Below, piece after piece: positions 24,800 through 36,011 of a DNA stretch of 64,000 bases. Location of the stretch: assembly GCA_002354205.1 (NCBI GenBank), contig DELD01000002.1, positions 924-64,923 of the forward strand. The letters are read 5' to 3'. This DNA comes from Micavibrio sp. UBA2705. GTDB lineage: Bacteria > Pseudomonadota > Alphaproteobacteria > Micavibrionales > Micavibrionaceae. Under the pieces are notes generated by a model, which made no database searches, was not told the DNA's origin, and was given only the letters and a program-made list of their open reading frames with translations. Each line of letters starts with the position of its first letter. The stretch's first letter is position 1. The position numbers were made by a program, and so were the translations under genes.

Positions 24800-26302
24800 A
24801 TGATGTATCAATCTCTTAGTGAAATAAATGACCTCTTTGATGTCTTTTTCATCGTATTTTTTGGTATTTGGCAATTTGGCTTTGCGCTTGGCGGCGCGTT
24901 TATGCTGCTTATTGGCGCGGTAATTATTTATGATTTTTTTAATTGGCGTTCTGGTGCAGATAAGTATTTAACCGAGGGTGATATTATTGGCGTTCGCGTT
25001 TCAGGGCGTACAACATCCGCACAAAAGGACGATGAAGAAGATATTACTGCCTCTCTTGACATGCAGGATTGGCAGCGCCGCAAAAATGGCAAGAAAGCAG
25101 GGTTTTTATCTGCTGCCTTTGGCAATTTCTTTGCCCTGTTAGTCGTTTTAATGTTTTTTGGCATCCCCGCCGCATTTTTCGCTTTTGGCGCACATACGGC
25201 ATATGATTATCACAAGTTACAAAAAGACGGCGCGCGTAGCCAAGGCATAGTTTCAGACTATAAAAGCTATTATGATAGCGATAGCGGCACAACCTATAAT
25301 GCGGTTATAAGCTATACAGATCAGACTGGAACGCCCCATGAGGTTAAAGACCGCATTGGCAGCGGCAAACGCAAATTTACCATTGGGCAGCGTGTCAGGG
25401 TTATCTATGACAAACAAAAACCCGCACATTTTTACATTGACGATTACTGGCACAATATGACCATCGCCTATGTCTTTATCAGCATAGCATTGCTGTTCTT
25501 TTTTTTGGTTTTTGGCGGTTTCAACCTTATCGCGGATAAGTTCAAAGGCACGAAGCATTACACCAGCGCGCCGCAGAAAAAACGCCGCCAAGAAAACTAT
25601 GACGGTGAAATCTATTACGAAGTGATTGAGTATGTCACCCGCGACGGACAGCGCGTGCGCGCAAGCACAAATAGCGGCAGCTCGTCATTAAAAAACAAAA
25701 TCCCCGGCAGCCGCGTCCAAATTATTGCCAGCAAAAAAGACCCTGAATCTGTGCGCCGCCGCACCACGCTGTGGCTATGGATAGGCCTGATTGTCGGCGT
25801 TGGGCCTGGGCTTGGCCTGCTGACCCTCGCTTTCGCCAAAGGCATTAGCCCATTTTTCTTTGTCATACTGGCCTTTTTTGCCCTCAAGAAAGGGCCTAAA
25901 ATTTATAAAATTTGGGCGGAATATAAGGCGCTATCCCCCGAAGAACAAGAAGAGAAGAAGGATGCTTTCGCAAAAAAGAAAATTACGCGCAAAGCCGAGA
26001 GAAACGCAGGGCCTTTATTAGACAAATATGACATTCAAGACCGCCTGCGCTTTTATGCTGCGCGCGCTAAAGTTAGCGCGTTCATCTTACTCATCCTAGC
26101 TGGAAGCCTTTTAAGCACGGCTTATTATATGGATACCAGTTTCTACGAAAACATAATTTCTAACCCACAAAGCATATTTGATTTTCAGGGCGAAAAACTA
26201 AAAGAAGATCACTTTATCAGCCTTATCCTTGGCGGCTTTGGTATATTTTTATCCATTATATGCGTACAAAGCTACCTCGCAGCACGGACGAAACGATTCT
26301 AA
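24800..26302 (+). CDS. Polytopic membrane protein with two DUF3592 domains
   Basis: 500 residues. GGGAG precedes ATG 24800. Membrane segments are seen at about 15-50 (two), 105-130, 215-240, 320-355 (two), 415-435 and 465-490. Two soluble DUF3592-type beta domains lie between them: one at about 140-210 (GIVSDYKSYYDSDSGTTYNA, VISYTDQTGTPHEVKDRIG, GQRVRVIYDKQKP) and a second, more degenerate one at about 260-315 (YDGEIYYEVIEYVTRDGQRV, GSRVQIIASKKDPESVRRR). DUF3592 proteins are membrane proteins of unknown function. The inner duplication suggests an ancient fusion. Located 28 bp after the AmmeMemoRadiSam gene; could be co-transcribed. Confidence 0.75.
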   Translation: MMYQSLSEINDLFDVFFIVFFGIWQFGFALGGAFMLLIGAVIIYDFFNWRSGADKYLTEGDIIGVRVSGRTTSAQKDDEEDITASLDMQDWQRRKNGKKAGFLSAAFGNFFALLVVLMFFGIPAAFFAFGAHTAYDYHKLQKDGARSQGIVSDYKSYYDSDSGTTYNAVISYTDQTGTPHEVKDRIGSGKRKFTIGQRVRVIYDKQKPAHFYIDDYWHNMTIAYVFISIALLFFFLVFGGFNLIADKFKGTKHYTSAPQKKRRQENYDGEIYYEVIEYVTRDGQRVRASTNSGSSSLKNKIPGSRVQIIASKKDPESVRRRTTLWLWIGLIVGVGPGLGLLTLAFAKGISPFFFVILAFFALKKGPKIYKIWAEYKALSPEEQEEKKDAFAKKKITRKAERNAGPLLDKYDIQDRLRFYAARAKVSAFILLILAGSLLSTAYYMDTSFYENIISNPQSIFDFQGEKLKEDHFISLILGGFGIFLSIICVQSYLAARTKRF

Positions 26303-26304
26303 TG

Positions 26305-26682
26305 CTATCGGATATTTACGGCTAAATTACATACAGCCCATGATAAAGTTTGTTCATAGGCGAGGCGCTGTTCCAAAGTTGGCGGGTCTGCATCCATCAA
26401 TGCGCTAAACTCATCGCTATTACGCACCTCATATTGCGCATCTTCTAATGCTGCTTTCATGCTACGCATCAGCGCGTCATCTTTAGAAAAATCAATGGTG
26501 ATAACGCCTTCAGGTCCATGAAACTTCATATCACCCGTCTCAATAAAGGCGCGAAAACTGGTCATGCCGACATCAATGCCTGCAATCTCACGTGAAGCCC
26601 AACTTCCTGTTGCCGCGGCTATGTAATCTTGCTCTGCAAGATTCGCTGACTTATCGTTAAAAAGATCTTTGTAATACGACAT
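26305..26682 (-). CDS. Hypothetical cytoplasmic protein
   Basis: 125 residues from ATG 26680-26682, which has GGGG upstream; an in-frame TTG at 26718 is less likely because it lies in promoter-like AT-rich DNA. No signal peptide or membrane segment. The sequence starts MSYYKDLFNDKSANLAEQDY and contains GIDVGMTSFRAFIETGDMKF, DALMRSMKAALEDAQYEV, and an acidic DPPTLEQRLAYEQTLSWAV end. I do not recognise the family. It is convergent with the DUF3592 gene, with only 2 bp between the stop codons. Confidence 0.6.
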   Translation of the reverse strand: MSYYKDLFNDKSANLAEQDYIAAATGSWASREIAGIDVGMTSFRAFIETGDMKFHGPEGVITIDFSKDDALMRSMKAALEDAQYEVRNSDEFSALMDADPPTLEQRLAYEQTLSWAVCNLAVNIR

Positions 26683-26822
26683 TACCCCACAACCCCTTAT
26701 GGTATAGTTGCTTACCAAAATACTATAAAGGGGTTAATTTTCAATAAACGCTGGGGGCGATTATCCTCCCTTATTTACAACGGCAAATGCATTAAACTTT
26801 TGCCCAATGCTAAAAACGCTCT

Positions 26823-27251
26823 ATGATTACTGTTATGAAGATTTCAACGATACGCATAAATACAGCCCAAGATACAAAACAGCACAGCCTATTACGCTAT
26901 GTCGGCTGGGCGATTAACGGCCTTTCTATTCTCGCCATTTCGGCGCATTTGGGCGGCGGCTTTATAGCTGTACTTAGCGCATGTTTATTGACGTTAATTT
27001 TGCCGCCCATTGCCGCCATATTCGCCTTTTTCGCCGCCATTACAACATGGGGCTGGCCGTGGTATTTGGCGCTGATCATTTTCTTGTGGCCTGTTGTTTT
27101 CCTTGTTCTTGGCATAGGTATGCTTGGCAGCGTCTATTTATGGATGCGCCATAAATTTAAGCCGCAAGCGCCAAATCCCGAAAGCGAAGCCATTGAAGTT
27201 GAATATGAAATCATTGATGAGCAAGAAGATGAGCCCGCGGAAAAACCCTAG
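26823..27251 (+). CDS. Small membrane protein, acidic C-terminal tail
   Basis: 142 residues; a second in-frame ATG four codons in could also start it, and neither has a clear ribosome-binding site. Three hydrophobic segments are visible (about 27-47, 49-75, 79-103: YVGWAINGLSILAISAHLGG, CLLTLILPPIAAIFAFFAAI, WYLALIIFLWPVVFLVLGIG), then a WMRHK basic stop and an acidic cytoplasmic tail (ESEAIEVEYEIIDEQEDEPA). No family recognised; function unknown. Confidence 0.6.
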   Translation: MITVMKISTIRINTAQDTKQHSLLRYVGWAINGLSILAISAHLGGGFIAVLSACLLTLILPPIAAIFAFFAAITTWGWPWYLALIIFLWPVVFLVLGIGMLGSVYLWMRHKFKPQAPNPESEAIEVEYEIIDEQEDEPAEKP

Positions 27252-27509
27252 CCAGCCCCTTTCACACAAGGGCTGATGCCTAAAATGCAATCAATAATAA
27301 ACATAATTTTTACGCCTGCTGCGCTATACTCAATGAATGGGAGTTTGGGTTGGAATGATGATTGTCTAGGATTTGCCGCAAAAAGATAACGATTCTTATG
27401 CACCCCGCCCCAATGCTCCGCATTCAGGCTCCGTCTTAGGCTGCACATTATTTTCCCAAATAACAAAACTATAAAAACAATAAACAGCCAGTAACGGGAG
27501 TAACATAGA

Positions 27510-27866
27510 ATGAAATACCAAAAATGGGTTATTTTTAGCGCAGCGATTTCTGCAATCATGCTTAGCACAGCCACACAATGTAAAGCCGCCGGCGTTATGG
27601 GTTTTGAAATAAACGATTACGCGCCACTTTTACAACAAGACCAATTCACGCAGGAACAAGATATACAGCTTTATGAGAAACGTGGCTTCCATTATGACCG
27701 CTATTCACACCATCTGTTTGAACAATCAGGCGAGCGTCAAATAGAGGCGCGCATACGTTATTTTAAAAATGAGCGCATGCAAATCAGCCATGATTATGGC
27801 GCGAATTTTACAGATGGCAGCGCGGAATCTGTGCGCGCCATGCTGCGCATGACCTTCAAATTCTAA
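27510..27866 (+). CDS. Small exported protein, unknown function
   Basis: 118 residues. GGGAG lies 11 nt before the ATG. Signal peptide about 1-27 (VIFSAAISAIMLSTATQCKA). The mature 90 residues contain FEINDYAPLLQQDQFTQEQD, YEKRGFHYDRYSHHLFEQSG and a C-terminus RAMLRMTFKF ending in Phe after an alternating pattern, which resembles the last strand of an outer-membrane barrel, though the protein is too short for a barrel by itself. The 258 bp upstream hold no other gene that I can support. Confidence 0.55.
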   Translation: MKYQKWVIFSAAISAIMLSTATQCKAAGVMGFEINDYAPLLQQDQFTQEQDIQLYEKRGFHYDRYSHHLFEQSGERQIEARIRYFKNERMQISHDYGANFTDGSAESVRAMLRMTFKF

Positions 27867-27880
27867 GCTGCACATGTAAA

Positions 27881-27951
27881 TTGAATCTCAATAAAAATGC
27901 ACGGCAGAGCCAAAACGCACTGTTTTTATCAAATAAATTATTGAGATTCAA
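27881..27951. repeat. 14-bp perfect inverted repeat with GANTC in both arms
   Basis: Arms TTGAATCTCAATAA (27881-27894) and TTATTGAGATTCAA (27938-27951) are exact reverse complements, 43 bp apart, in the gap before the ion-channel gene. Each arm includes a GANTC site (27883-27887 and 27945-27949), and a third GATTC lies at 27983-27987. The low GC and lack of a T-run argue against a terminator; a protein-binding operator or methylation-sensitive site is more likely. Confidence 0.6.
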
Positions 27952-28007
27952 AATCTCTACGCTATCATAGATCAATTATTTTGATTCCTAACTCAAGGTT
28001 CTCCCCT

Positions 28008-28841
28008 ATGGTACGCCCAGCACATATTCAGTTTAAAAATACACTACAGCAAAAATTAGCGAATATTGTCGAGAATCCTTATGTTATCGGTTTTATTACC
28101 GTTTTGATTATTATTAACGCCATTACCCTTGGCCTTGAGACATCCGACACAATATCTAGTGAATTTGGGCATTTTTTTCACTTGCTTGACGTGACCATAC
28201 TTGGCGTATTTACAGCCGAGCTGCTCGCTAAACTCTACGCCTATCGCTTGTCCTTTTTCAAAAGCGGTTGGAATGTCTTTGACTTTTTGATCGTCGCTAT
28301 CGCATGGATACCCGCAAGCGGCCCATTCGCAGTCTTTCGGGCGCTGCGTATCCTAAGGGTACTGCGCCTACTTTCTGTTGTCCCGCAGCTGCGCCGCGTT
28401 ATTAACGCACTTGGTCATTCTATACCGGGCATGTCATCCGTTTTTGGCGTGCTTTGCCTGATATTCTATATTTGCGCAGTCCTCACAACAAAAATATTTG
28501 GCGCGCATCCTGACCCACATATGCAAGAATTATTCGGCACAATGGGCGCGTCCACATATACATTATTCCAAGTCATGACGTTAGAAGGCTGGACCAGTGA
28601 AGTTGTTGGCCCAACAATGGAAATTTTTCCTTGGGCATGGATGTTCTTTGTCCCCTTCATCATCACCACCAGCTTTGCGGTACTAAACTTGTTTATCGGC
28701 ATTATCGTTGATGCCATGAACGTCGTACAAAACGGGCATCATGGTGAAGAGCTTGAAGAAGTTGACCTCAAAACCATTCATTATGATGTCAGAGAACTGC
28801 GTAAAGAGATTTCAGAACTGAAAAAACAGCTCGAAAAATAG
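28008..28841 (+). CDS. Voltage-gated ion channel, bacterial sodium-channel (NavBac) type
   Basis: 277 residues from ATG 28008 with AAGG upstream; an in-frame TTG at 27981 is unlikely. One six-TM unit as in NaChBac: S1-S3 (about 26-105), S4 with regular arginines (R111, R114, R117, R120 in FRALRILRVLRLLSVV), pore helix and filter TLEGWTSEV (191-199), S6 (about 213-240, FVPFIITTSFAVLNLFIGII) and a C-terminal coiled coil (RELRKEISELKKQLEK). Tetramers are expected. The filter Glu (E193) matches sodium-selective channels, while the common LESW is LEGW here, so selectivity should not be taken as proven. Confidence 0.88.
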   Translation: MVRPAHIQFKNTLQQKLANIVENPYVIGFITVLIIINAITLGLETSDTISSEFGHFFHLLDVTILGVFTAELLAKLYAYRLSFFKSGWNVFDFLIVAIAWIPASGPFAVFRALRILRVLRLLSVVPQLRRVINALGHSIPGMSSVFGVLCLIFYICAVLTTKIFGAHPDPHMQELFGTMGASTYTLFQVMTLEGWTSEVVGPTMEIFPWAWMFFVPFIITTSFAVLNLFIGIIVDAMNVVQNGHHGEELEEVDLKTIHYDVRELRKEISELKKQLEK

Positions 28842-28890
28842 CCGATTATTGATATCTTATACAGTATAATAAATGACAAAAAAACACAAA

Positions 28891-28916
28891 AAAACCCCGC
28901 AACAAAGCGGGGTTTT
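28891..28916. terminator. Bidirectional terminator between the channel gene and gyrB
   Basis: 10-bp perfect stem AAAACCCCGC / GCGGGGTTTT with a 6-nt loop, between two convergent genes and flanked by A/T runs on both sides. Confidence 0.85.
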
Positions 28917-28945
28917 ATTATATTTCGTGACTTAATTAAGCCGCG

Positions 28946-31655
<2,710 letters not shown>

Positions 31656-31680
31656 AAAGCCCCGAAGAAATCAGGGCTTT
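31656..31680 (-). terminator. Rho-independent terminator after gcrA
   Basis: 7-bp stem AAAGCCC / GGGCTTT with an 11-nt loop; on the minus strand it runs into TTCTTTT. Confidence 0.75.
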
Positions 31681-31716
31681 AAAATCAATATAAAATCAAT
31701 AAATGGGAGTGTAAGC

Positions 31717-32271
31717 TTACGCCGAAGCGACTTTCTTGACGTTCTTATCTGCATCAACAAAATCATCAATTTTGAATTTACGTGAACGCGTTGTTGTTTG
31801 ATACGCGATTTGACCATGTTCTGGGCAATACGGCAAACCTGTTTCAGAATGCGCACCACAAAAACCAAATTCTGCACTTTTCGGATCACCAATAGGCCAG
31901 CGACACATACGCTCACTCAACTCAGACAGAGGCAAGCGCTGCCCTTTATTCTTAATAATCTCAACATCCTGTTTAGACGGTGCGTTAACAGATGTTACCG
32001 TACGTTTTGGTGCAGGTTTCGGCTTTTCTACAGCTTCGGCAGCCTTGGCTTTGACGCGCGGTTTCGCGTTACTTTGCTCTTTCGCCACTTTAACAGTCTT
32101 TTTGCTTGCCTGTATCGGAGACGCACGACCAGAAAGTTTCAAACGGTGTGCCTTGCCAATCACAGCATTACGCGTAACGCCTTCACCTAATTCCTTGGCA
32201 ATTTCCGCAGCGGTTTTTCCATCGCCCCACATCTTTGTTAATACAGATACACGTTCGTCAGTCCAAGCCAT
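31717..32271 (-). CDS. gcrA: GcrA cell-cycle regulator
   Basis: 184 residues. The start is ATG 32269-32271 (MAWTDERVSVL, the invariant family start), with GGGAG upstream; the frame extends further upstream to a non-ATG start but without support. N-terminal DNA-binding helix-turn-helix: WGDGKTAAEIAKELG, TRNAVIGKAHRLKLSGRASP. A basic Ala/Lys/Pro linker (about 60-120) follows, then the C-terminal Cys/His domain CRWPIGDPKSAEFGFCG ... LPYCPEHGQIAYQ that contacts RNA polymerase sigma-70 region 2 in Caulobacter. GcrA acts as a sigma-70 cofactor at promoters carrying methylated GANTC sites and is restricted to Alphaproteobacteria, so it is the best taxonomic marker here. Confidence 0.95.
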   Translation of the reverse strand: MAWTDERVSVLTKMWGDGKTAAEIAKELGEGVTRNAVIGKAHRLKLSGRASPIQASKKTVKVAKEQSNAKPRVKAKAAEAVEKPKPAPKRTVTSVNAPSKQDVEIIKNKGQRLPLSELSERMCRWPIGDPKSAEFGFCGAHSETGLPYCPEHGQIAYQTTTRSRKFKIDDFVDADKNVKKVASA

Positions 32272-32624
32272 CAAAATATCTCCCACACTTTGGTTGAGCT
32301 TTAAAAACAAAGGATTCACAACAGCTTGGCTGTAAATCACTCCTCGAATAAATCTTAGTTACTCAATAATTGTCGCTAATGAAGAAGACCATATCACACT
32401 CACGAATCGGTGGGATAGATTCTCGAAGTAAAAAACTTGCCTTATGCACACAAAAACTTTCTTTTATCAACAGAGGCTTGTTGATAACTTGTTTTTATCG
32501 TTTTTTAGAGGATCTTACTGACAGCCGCTTTGTCATAGCGCTGTGTATTACTTTTATTTGCTCACCATTGACTTTATGGCAAAAAGCACATAAACATAGT
32601 TATGGATATTACAGGAAGAGAAAA
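32272..32624. promoter_or_regulatory. Divergent region upstream of gcrA with three GANTC sites
   Basis: 353 bp without a supported gene. GANTC sites lie at 32313-32317 (GATTC), 32404-32408 (GAATC) and 32418-32422 (GATTC), the last two only 14 bp apart. In Caulobacter such sites are methylated by CcrM and read by GcrA and CtrA-controlled promoters, so the gcrA promoter may respond to methylation state. The plus-strand reading frame that crosses this stretch has no good start before 32625. Confidence 0.5.
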
Positions 32625-32957
32625 ATGAGCCTTACAATCGGACTTACAACATTATTTGGATCAGCAGTAGGCGCTGGCATTGGCGTTGTTTATGGCTATG
32701 TAACGCAAGTTAGCGGATCAACATTCGGAGCACTCAACCCCAAAGCGACTGCGCTCGCTGGTGCTATTATCTTTGGCGGCGCTGGCTGGGCGGCTGGTGA
32801 TTATTACGAAAGCCAGCAACCTGTCAGCGGCAACATCACGCAGCAGCAAGCGCAGGAAATAGCCGCATGCCACAGCGCTGCCCCTGAGGGCTTTAAGGTG
32901 GAATCTAGCGTCAACAAAGATGGCAGCGTCAGCTGTAGCTACCTCAAACCAAATTAA
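32625..32957 (+). CDS. Small glycine-rich membrane protein
   Basis: 110 residues from ATG 32625, chosen because AGGAAGAG lies 5-6 nt upstream; the frame is open further upstream to a TTG at 32370, but that part reads as non-coding. Residues 5-30 (GLTTLFGSAVGAGIGVVYGY) and 48-66 (ALAGAIIFGGAGWAAGDYY) are hydrophobic and Gly/Ala-rich, like glycine-zipper membrane or lipoprotein segments. The C-terminal part contains CHSAAPEGFKVESSVNKDGS and a final SCSYLKPN, so two cysteines may pair. Family not recognised. Confidence 0.6.
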   Translation: MSLTIGLTTLFGSAVGAGIGVVYGYVTQVSGSTFGALNPKATALAGAIIFGGAGWAAGDYYESQQPVSGNITQQQAQEIAACHSAAPEGFKVESSVNKDGSVSCSYLKPN

Positions 32958-32988
32958 AGACACATCTATATATAGAAGCTCAAAAATA

Positions 32989-33021
32989 AAAAGCAGCCAA
33001 TGTATGAACATGGCTGCTTTT
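32989..33021. terminator. Bidirectional terminator between the small membrane protein gene and era
   Basis: 11-bp perfect stem (AAAAGCAGCCA / TGGCTGCTTTT) with an 11-nt loop between convergent genes. Confidence 0.85.
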
Positions 33022-33032
33022 ATTGTTTGTGT

Positions 33033-33977
33033 TTATTTCTGGTTCGGATCTAAGCCCCAAATGCGGTAATGTTCTGGGTCTTCATCCCATTGTTCGCGGA
33101 CTTTCACAAAAAGCTTCACATGGAACGGACGGTCAAAAATTTGTTCCATCTCAAGCCGCGCGGCCTTACCCATGGCTTTAATTTTTTGCCCGCCCTTACC
33201 AAGCACAATTGGCTTATGCGCATCGCGGGTGACATAAATCACCTGACTGACTTCTACCGAGCCATCAGCACGCTCTTCCCATTCTTCAGTATCCACCGCC
33301 ATATTATAAGGCAGTTCGTCATGTAATTTGCGGAAAACCTGCTCACGGGTGATTTCAGCTGCCATCAAGCGCGATGGCATATCTGTCATTTCGTCTTCAG
33401 GGTACATAAATGGCCCTTCAGGTAATAATTTTGTATAATGGTTTAGCACATCTTCAACGCCGCGGTCTTTTTCCGCCGAAATCATAAAGGTCGCATCAAA
33501 ATCAAACACATCATTAAAGCCTGCACTAATTTTAAACAGCTTTTCAGGGTTAATCATATCGACCTTGTTCAAGACAAGCGTCACTTTCTTCTTACCTAAA
33601 TTCTGGCTGCGCAGCCCTTCGAGAATATCTTCGTTCCAGTGCAGCGGGCTTTTCAGCGATGTATCAACAATGAACAAAATCGCATCACTATCAATCACGC
33701 CTTCCCAAGCGGCAGCGACAATCGCCTTATCAAGGCGGCGTTTCTTCGGCTTAAAAATCCCTGGCGTATCAACAAATGCGATTTGCGTGTGATGGCCCGC
33801 AAAGTCGTTAATCGTAATCCCCATAACCCGCGTGCGCGTGGTTTGCGCCTTGGGTGAAACGATACTTATTTTTGCGCCCACCATTTGATTCATCAATGTT
33901 GACTTCCCCGCATTCGGCGCACCAATCACGGAAACAAAACCAAATTGTGTGGTCTGTGGCTGTTTTTCTTCACTCAT
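33033..33977 (-). CDS. era: GTPase Era
   Basis: 314 residues. Essential GTPase that binds the 3' end of 16S rRNA during 30S maturation. G1 GAPNAGKST, G3 DTPG (FVDTPGIFKPKKRRLDKAI), G4 NKVD, then the C-terminal KH domain with VIYVTRDAHKPIVLGKGGQK and IKAMGKAARLEME. Length is normal. It lies 26 bp after rnc, in the usual alphaproteobacterial lepB-rnc-era order. Confidence 0.96.
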   Translation of the reverse strand: MSEEKQPQTTQFGFVSVIGAPNAGKSTLMNQMVGAKISIVSPKAQTTRTRVMGITINDFAGHHTQIAFVDTPGIFKPKKRRLDKAIVAAAWEGVIDSDAILFIVDTSLKSPLHWNEDILEGLRSQNLGKKKVTLVLNKVDMINPEKLFKISAGFNDVFDFDATFMISAEKDRGVEDVLNHYTKLLPEGPFMYPEDEMTDMPSRLMAAEITREQVFRKLHDELPYNMAVDTEEWEERADGSVEVSQVIYVTRDAHKPIVLGKGGQKIKAMGKAARLEMEQIFDRPFHVKLFVKVREQWDEDPEHYRIWGLDPNQK

Positions 33978-34003
33978 TATTTATTATGCTTTCTTAGAAA
34001 AGA

Positions 34004-34675
34004 TCATTTTTTATCTATCAAATTATGCTGCGCCAAAAAGGCTTGCGCCGCCGCTTTCTCAGCCGCGCGTTTAGAGCCTGCCTCTGCCGCTGCGCCTTCA
34101 TAGCCCTCAACAGATACACAAACATTAAATAACGGCTGGTGGTCAGGCCCGCTACGCGAGACAAGCTCATATTTCGGTATACCTAAAGCGCGGCCTTGTG
34201 ACCATTCTTGCAACTGGGTTTTCGGGTCTTGTGGTGGCTCTGACATGGTTTCAATATAACCATCCCAAAGCTTGATGATTAAATCAGCGCAGGTTTGATA
34301 GTTGCTCGATAAAAATACCGCGCCAATAATCCCCTCTACCGCATCAGATAAAATATTATCATTTTCAAGCCCGCCGCTTTGACGTTCATTGTCTGAAAGC
34401 ATTAAAATGCACCCTAAATCGAGGTCTTGGGCGACTTTAGAAAGCATTTTGCCTGAAACCAAAGCGGCGTGGCGCTTCGCCAGATCACCTTCTTTTTCTT
34501 CAGGAAAGCGCTGATAAAGCATTTCAGCCATTGCCAAACCAAGCACGCGGTCACCCAAAAACTCAAGGCGTTCGTAATCAGCATTACCCGTACTTGAATG
34601 CGTTAAGGCTTGGCGCACCAGTTCTTCACTGATACCGACAAGCCCAAGAGAGTTTATAAAATTTTTATATTCCAT
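34004..34675 (-). CDS. rnc: Ribonuclease III
   Basis: 223 residues. Cuts double-stranded RNA in rRNA and mRNA processing. The signature ERLEFLGDRVLGLAMAEML is intact (residues ~36-54), with the acidic metal-binding site (E/D) repeated in DNILSDAVEGIIGAVFLSS. The C-terminal double-stranded RNA-binding domain begins near residue 150 (PKTQLQEWSQGRALGIPKYE) and ends with GSKRAAEKAAAQAFL. ATG start 34673-34675, 15 bp after lepB. Confidence 0.96.
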   Translation of the reverse strand: MEYKNFINSLGLVGISEELVRQALTHSSTGNADYERLEFLGDRVLGLAMAEMLYQRFPEEKEGDLAKRHAALVSGKMLSKVAQDLDLGCILMLSDNERQSGGLENDNILSDAVEGIIGAVFLSSNYQTCADLIIKLWDGYIETMSEPPQDPKTQLQEWSQGRALGIPKYELVSRSGPDHQPLFNVCVSVEGYEGAAAEAGSKRAAEKAAAQAFLAQHNLIDKK

Positions 34676-34690
34676 TATGCGATGCTTAAA

Positions 34691-35497
34691 CTATGCGCCT
34701 TTTTTATCTGCGGCAGGCTTAACAGGGCCCACAGCATTAAATATGCGGTTATAACGAATAGAAAATGGCCATTTCCAAATTTCATAAATACGTGCCTTGC
34801 CATTTGTCGAGAAGAACAAACGCTCCGCGCGGCCAACAATATTTTCAACAGGGATGTAACCCACATGGTCAAGAACGCGGCTATCCATTGAATTATCGCG
34901 ATTATCGCCCATTGCAAAAACATGCCCTTCAGGGACGCGGTATTTTTCTGTGTTATCAAGGCGCTCACTATCACCGACTTCATAAATATCATGCATCACG
35001 CCGCCTGGCAGCGTTTCAATATAATGCTGTACCTTCACGTTACCGCCGCGGTCACCGACATAATCTTTAAGGCCAACAACCTCGCGCTCAACGCGTTCAT
35101 CATTAAGATAAAGCCTACCGCCAATGACTTGCACCGTATCCCCCGGTAACGCCACAACACGTTTAATATAATCAACAGATGTATTACTTGGCAGCTTAAA
35201 GACAATAACATCACCGCGCTCTGGCATCTTACTCATAATACGGCCTTCAAAACCGCCAACGCCGAAAGGGAAAGAGTGGCGGCTATAACCATATTCATAT
35301 TTCGAGACAAACAAATAATCGCCAACCAATAATGTCGGGCGCATCGAGCTTGAAGGAATATTAAACGGTTCAAAAATAAAAGTACGGATAATCAGCGCAA
35401 TGATCACGGCAATAATCGCCGTTTTCGCCATATCGCTCCACTCTTCTTTGGCGCTAGTCTTTTTTGTTTCTTCAACAACGGGCGCTGTATCGCTCAT
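34691..35497 (-). CDS. lepB: Signal peptidase I
   Basis: 268 residues from ATG 35495-35497 (AAGG upstream); a TTG 12 codons earlier is less likely. One TM at about 23-42 (MAKTAIIAVIIALIIRTFIF) anchors the catalytic domain in the periplasm. Catalytic Ser51 in IPSSSMRPTLLVGD and Lys112 in VDYIKRVVALPGD, with the C-terminal box FAMGDNRDNSMDSR. It processes exported precursors, which would include the five paralogs and the other signal-peptide proteins described here. Gene order acpS-lepB-rnc-era. Confidence 0.95.
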   Translation of the reverse strand: MSDTAPVVEETKKTSAKEEWSDMAKTAIIAVIIALIIRTFIFEPFNIPSSSMRPTLLVGDYLFVSKYEYGYSRHSFPFGVGGFEGRIMSKMPERGDVIVFKLPSNTSVDYIKRVVALPGDTVQVIGGRLYLNDERVEREVVGLKDYVGDRGGNVKVQHYIETLPGGVMHDIYEVGDSERLDNTEKYRVPEGHVFAMGDNRDNSMDSRVLDHVGYIPVENIVGRAERLFFSTNGKARIYEIWKWPFSIRYNRIFNAVGPVKPAADKKGA

Positions 35498-35589
35498 AGC
35501 TTTTGCCTTATCTGTTTTCTTTATCTTTTTCAAAACGATTATACTCTATTCTTTTCTTTATCTCTAATCACCACATATAAAGCGATAAA

Positions 35590-35979
35590 TCAAGCCTCTA
35601 CCACAACATAAGCCACCGCATATGGCGGTTCATCTGATAAAGACACATGCGGGCGAATACTCTCACCTGCCCCTGCGCCGCACAAATGATCTTTTATGTA
35701 ACGCTCCGCCGCCGCGCTAAAGCTCAGGATAGGCTGCCCCTTATCATTGCGCAATATTTCTAAATCATGGAAGCCGATATTTTCGCCAATGCCAGTGCCC
35801 AACGCCTTAGAAGCCGCCTCTTTCGCCGCATAGCGCCGTGCAAGCGCTGCCATATCCGTACCAATCAGTGCTTGCTCCGCTGGTGTAAAGCAGCGATCTA
35901 AAAACCGCTGACCGTGGCGCTGATAAATTGCGGTGATCCGCGCTATATCAACAATATCTGTACCAATTCCCAAAATCAT
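35590..35979 (-). CDS. acpS: Holo-[acyl-carrier-protein] synthase
   Basis: 129 residues from ATG 35977-35979 (MILGIGTDIVDIARI); a GTG two codons upstream is also in frame. Transfers the phosphopantetheine arm of CoA to acyl carrier protein. The metal-binding Asp of GTDIVDI and the RRYAAKEAASKALGTGIG motif are intact. Upstream of lepB by about 90 bp, as in other Alphaproteobacteria. pdxJ, often next to it, is absent. Confidence 0.93.
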   Translation of the reverse strand: MILGIGTDIVDIARITAIYQRHGQRFLDRCFTPAEQALIGTDMAALARRYAAKEAASKALGTGIGENIGFHDLEILRNDKGQPILSFSAAAERYIKDHLCGAGAGESIRPHVSLSDEPPYAVAYVVVEA

Positions 35980-36011
35980 AAACACATATACTTTTCTTCA
36001 AAATCTCTTTT

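Noticed and set aside
32370..32624. Upstream extension of the 110-residue membrane protein gene
   Set aside because: Only a TTG start, no ribosome-binding site, and an amino-acid sequence unlike a real protein; AGGAAGAG before ATG 32625 fixes the start.
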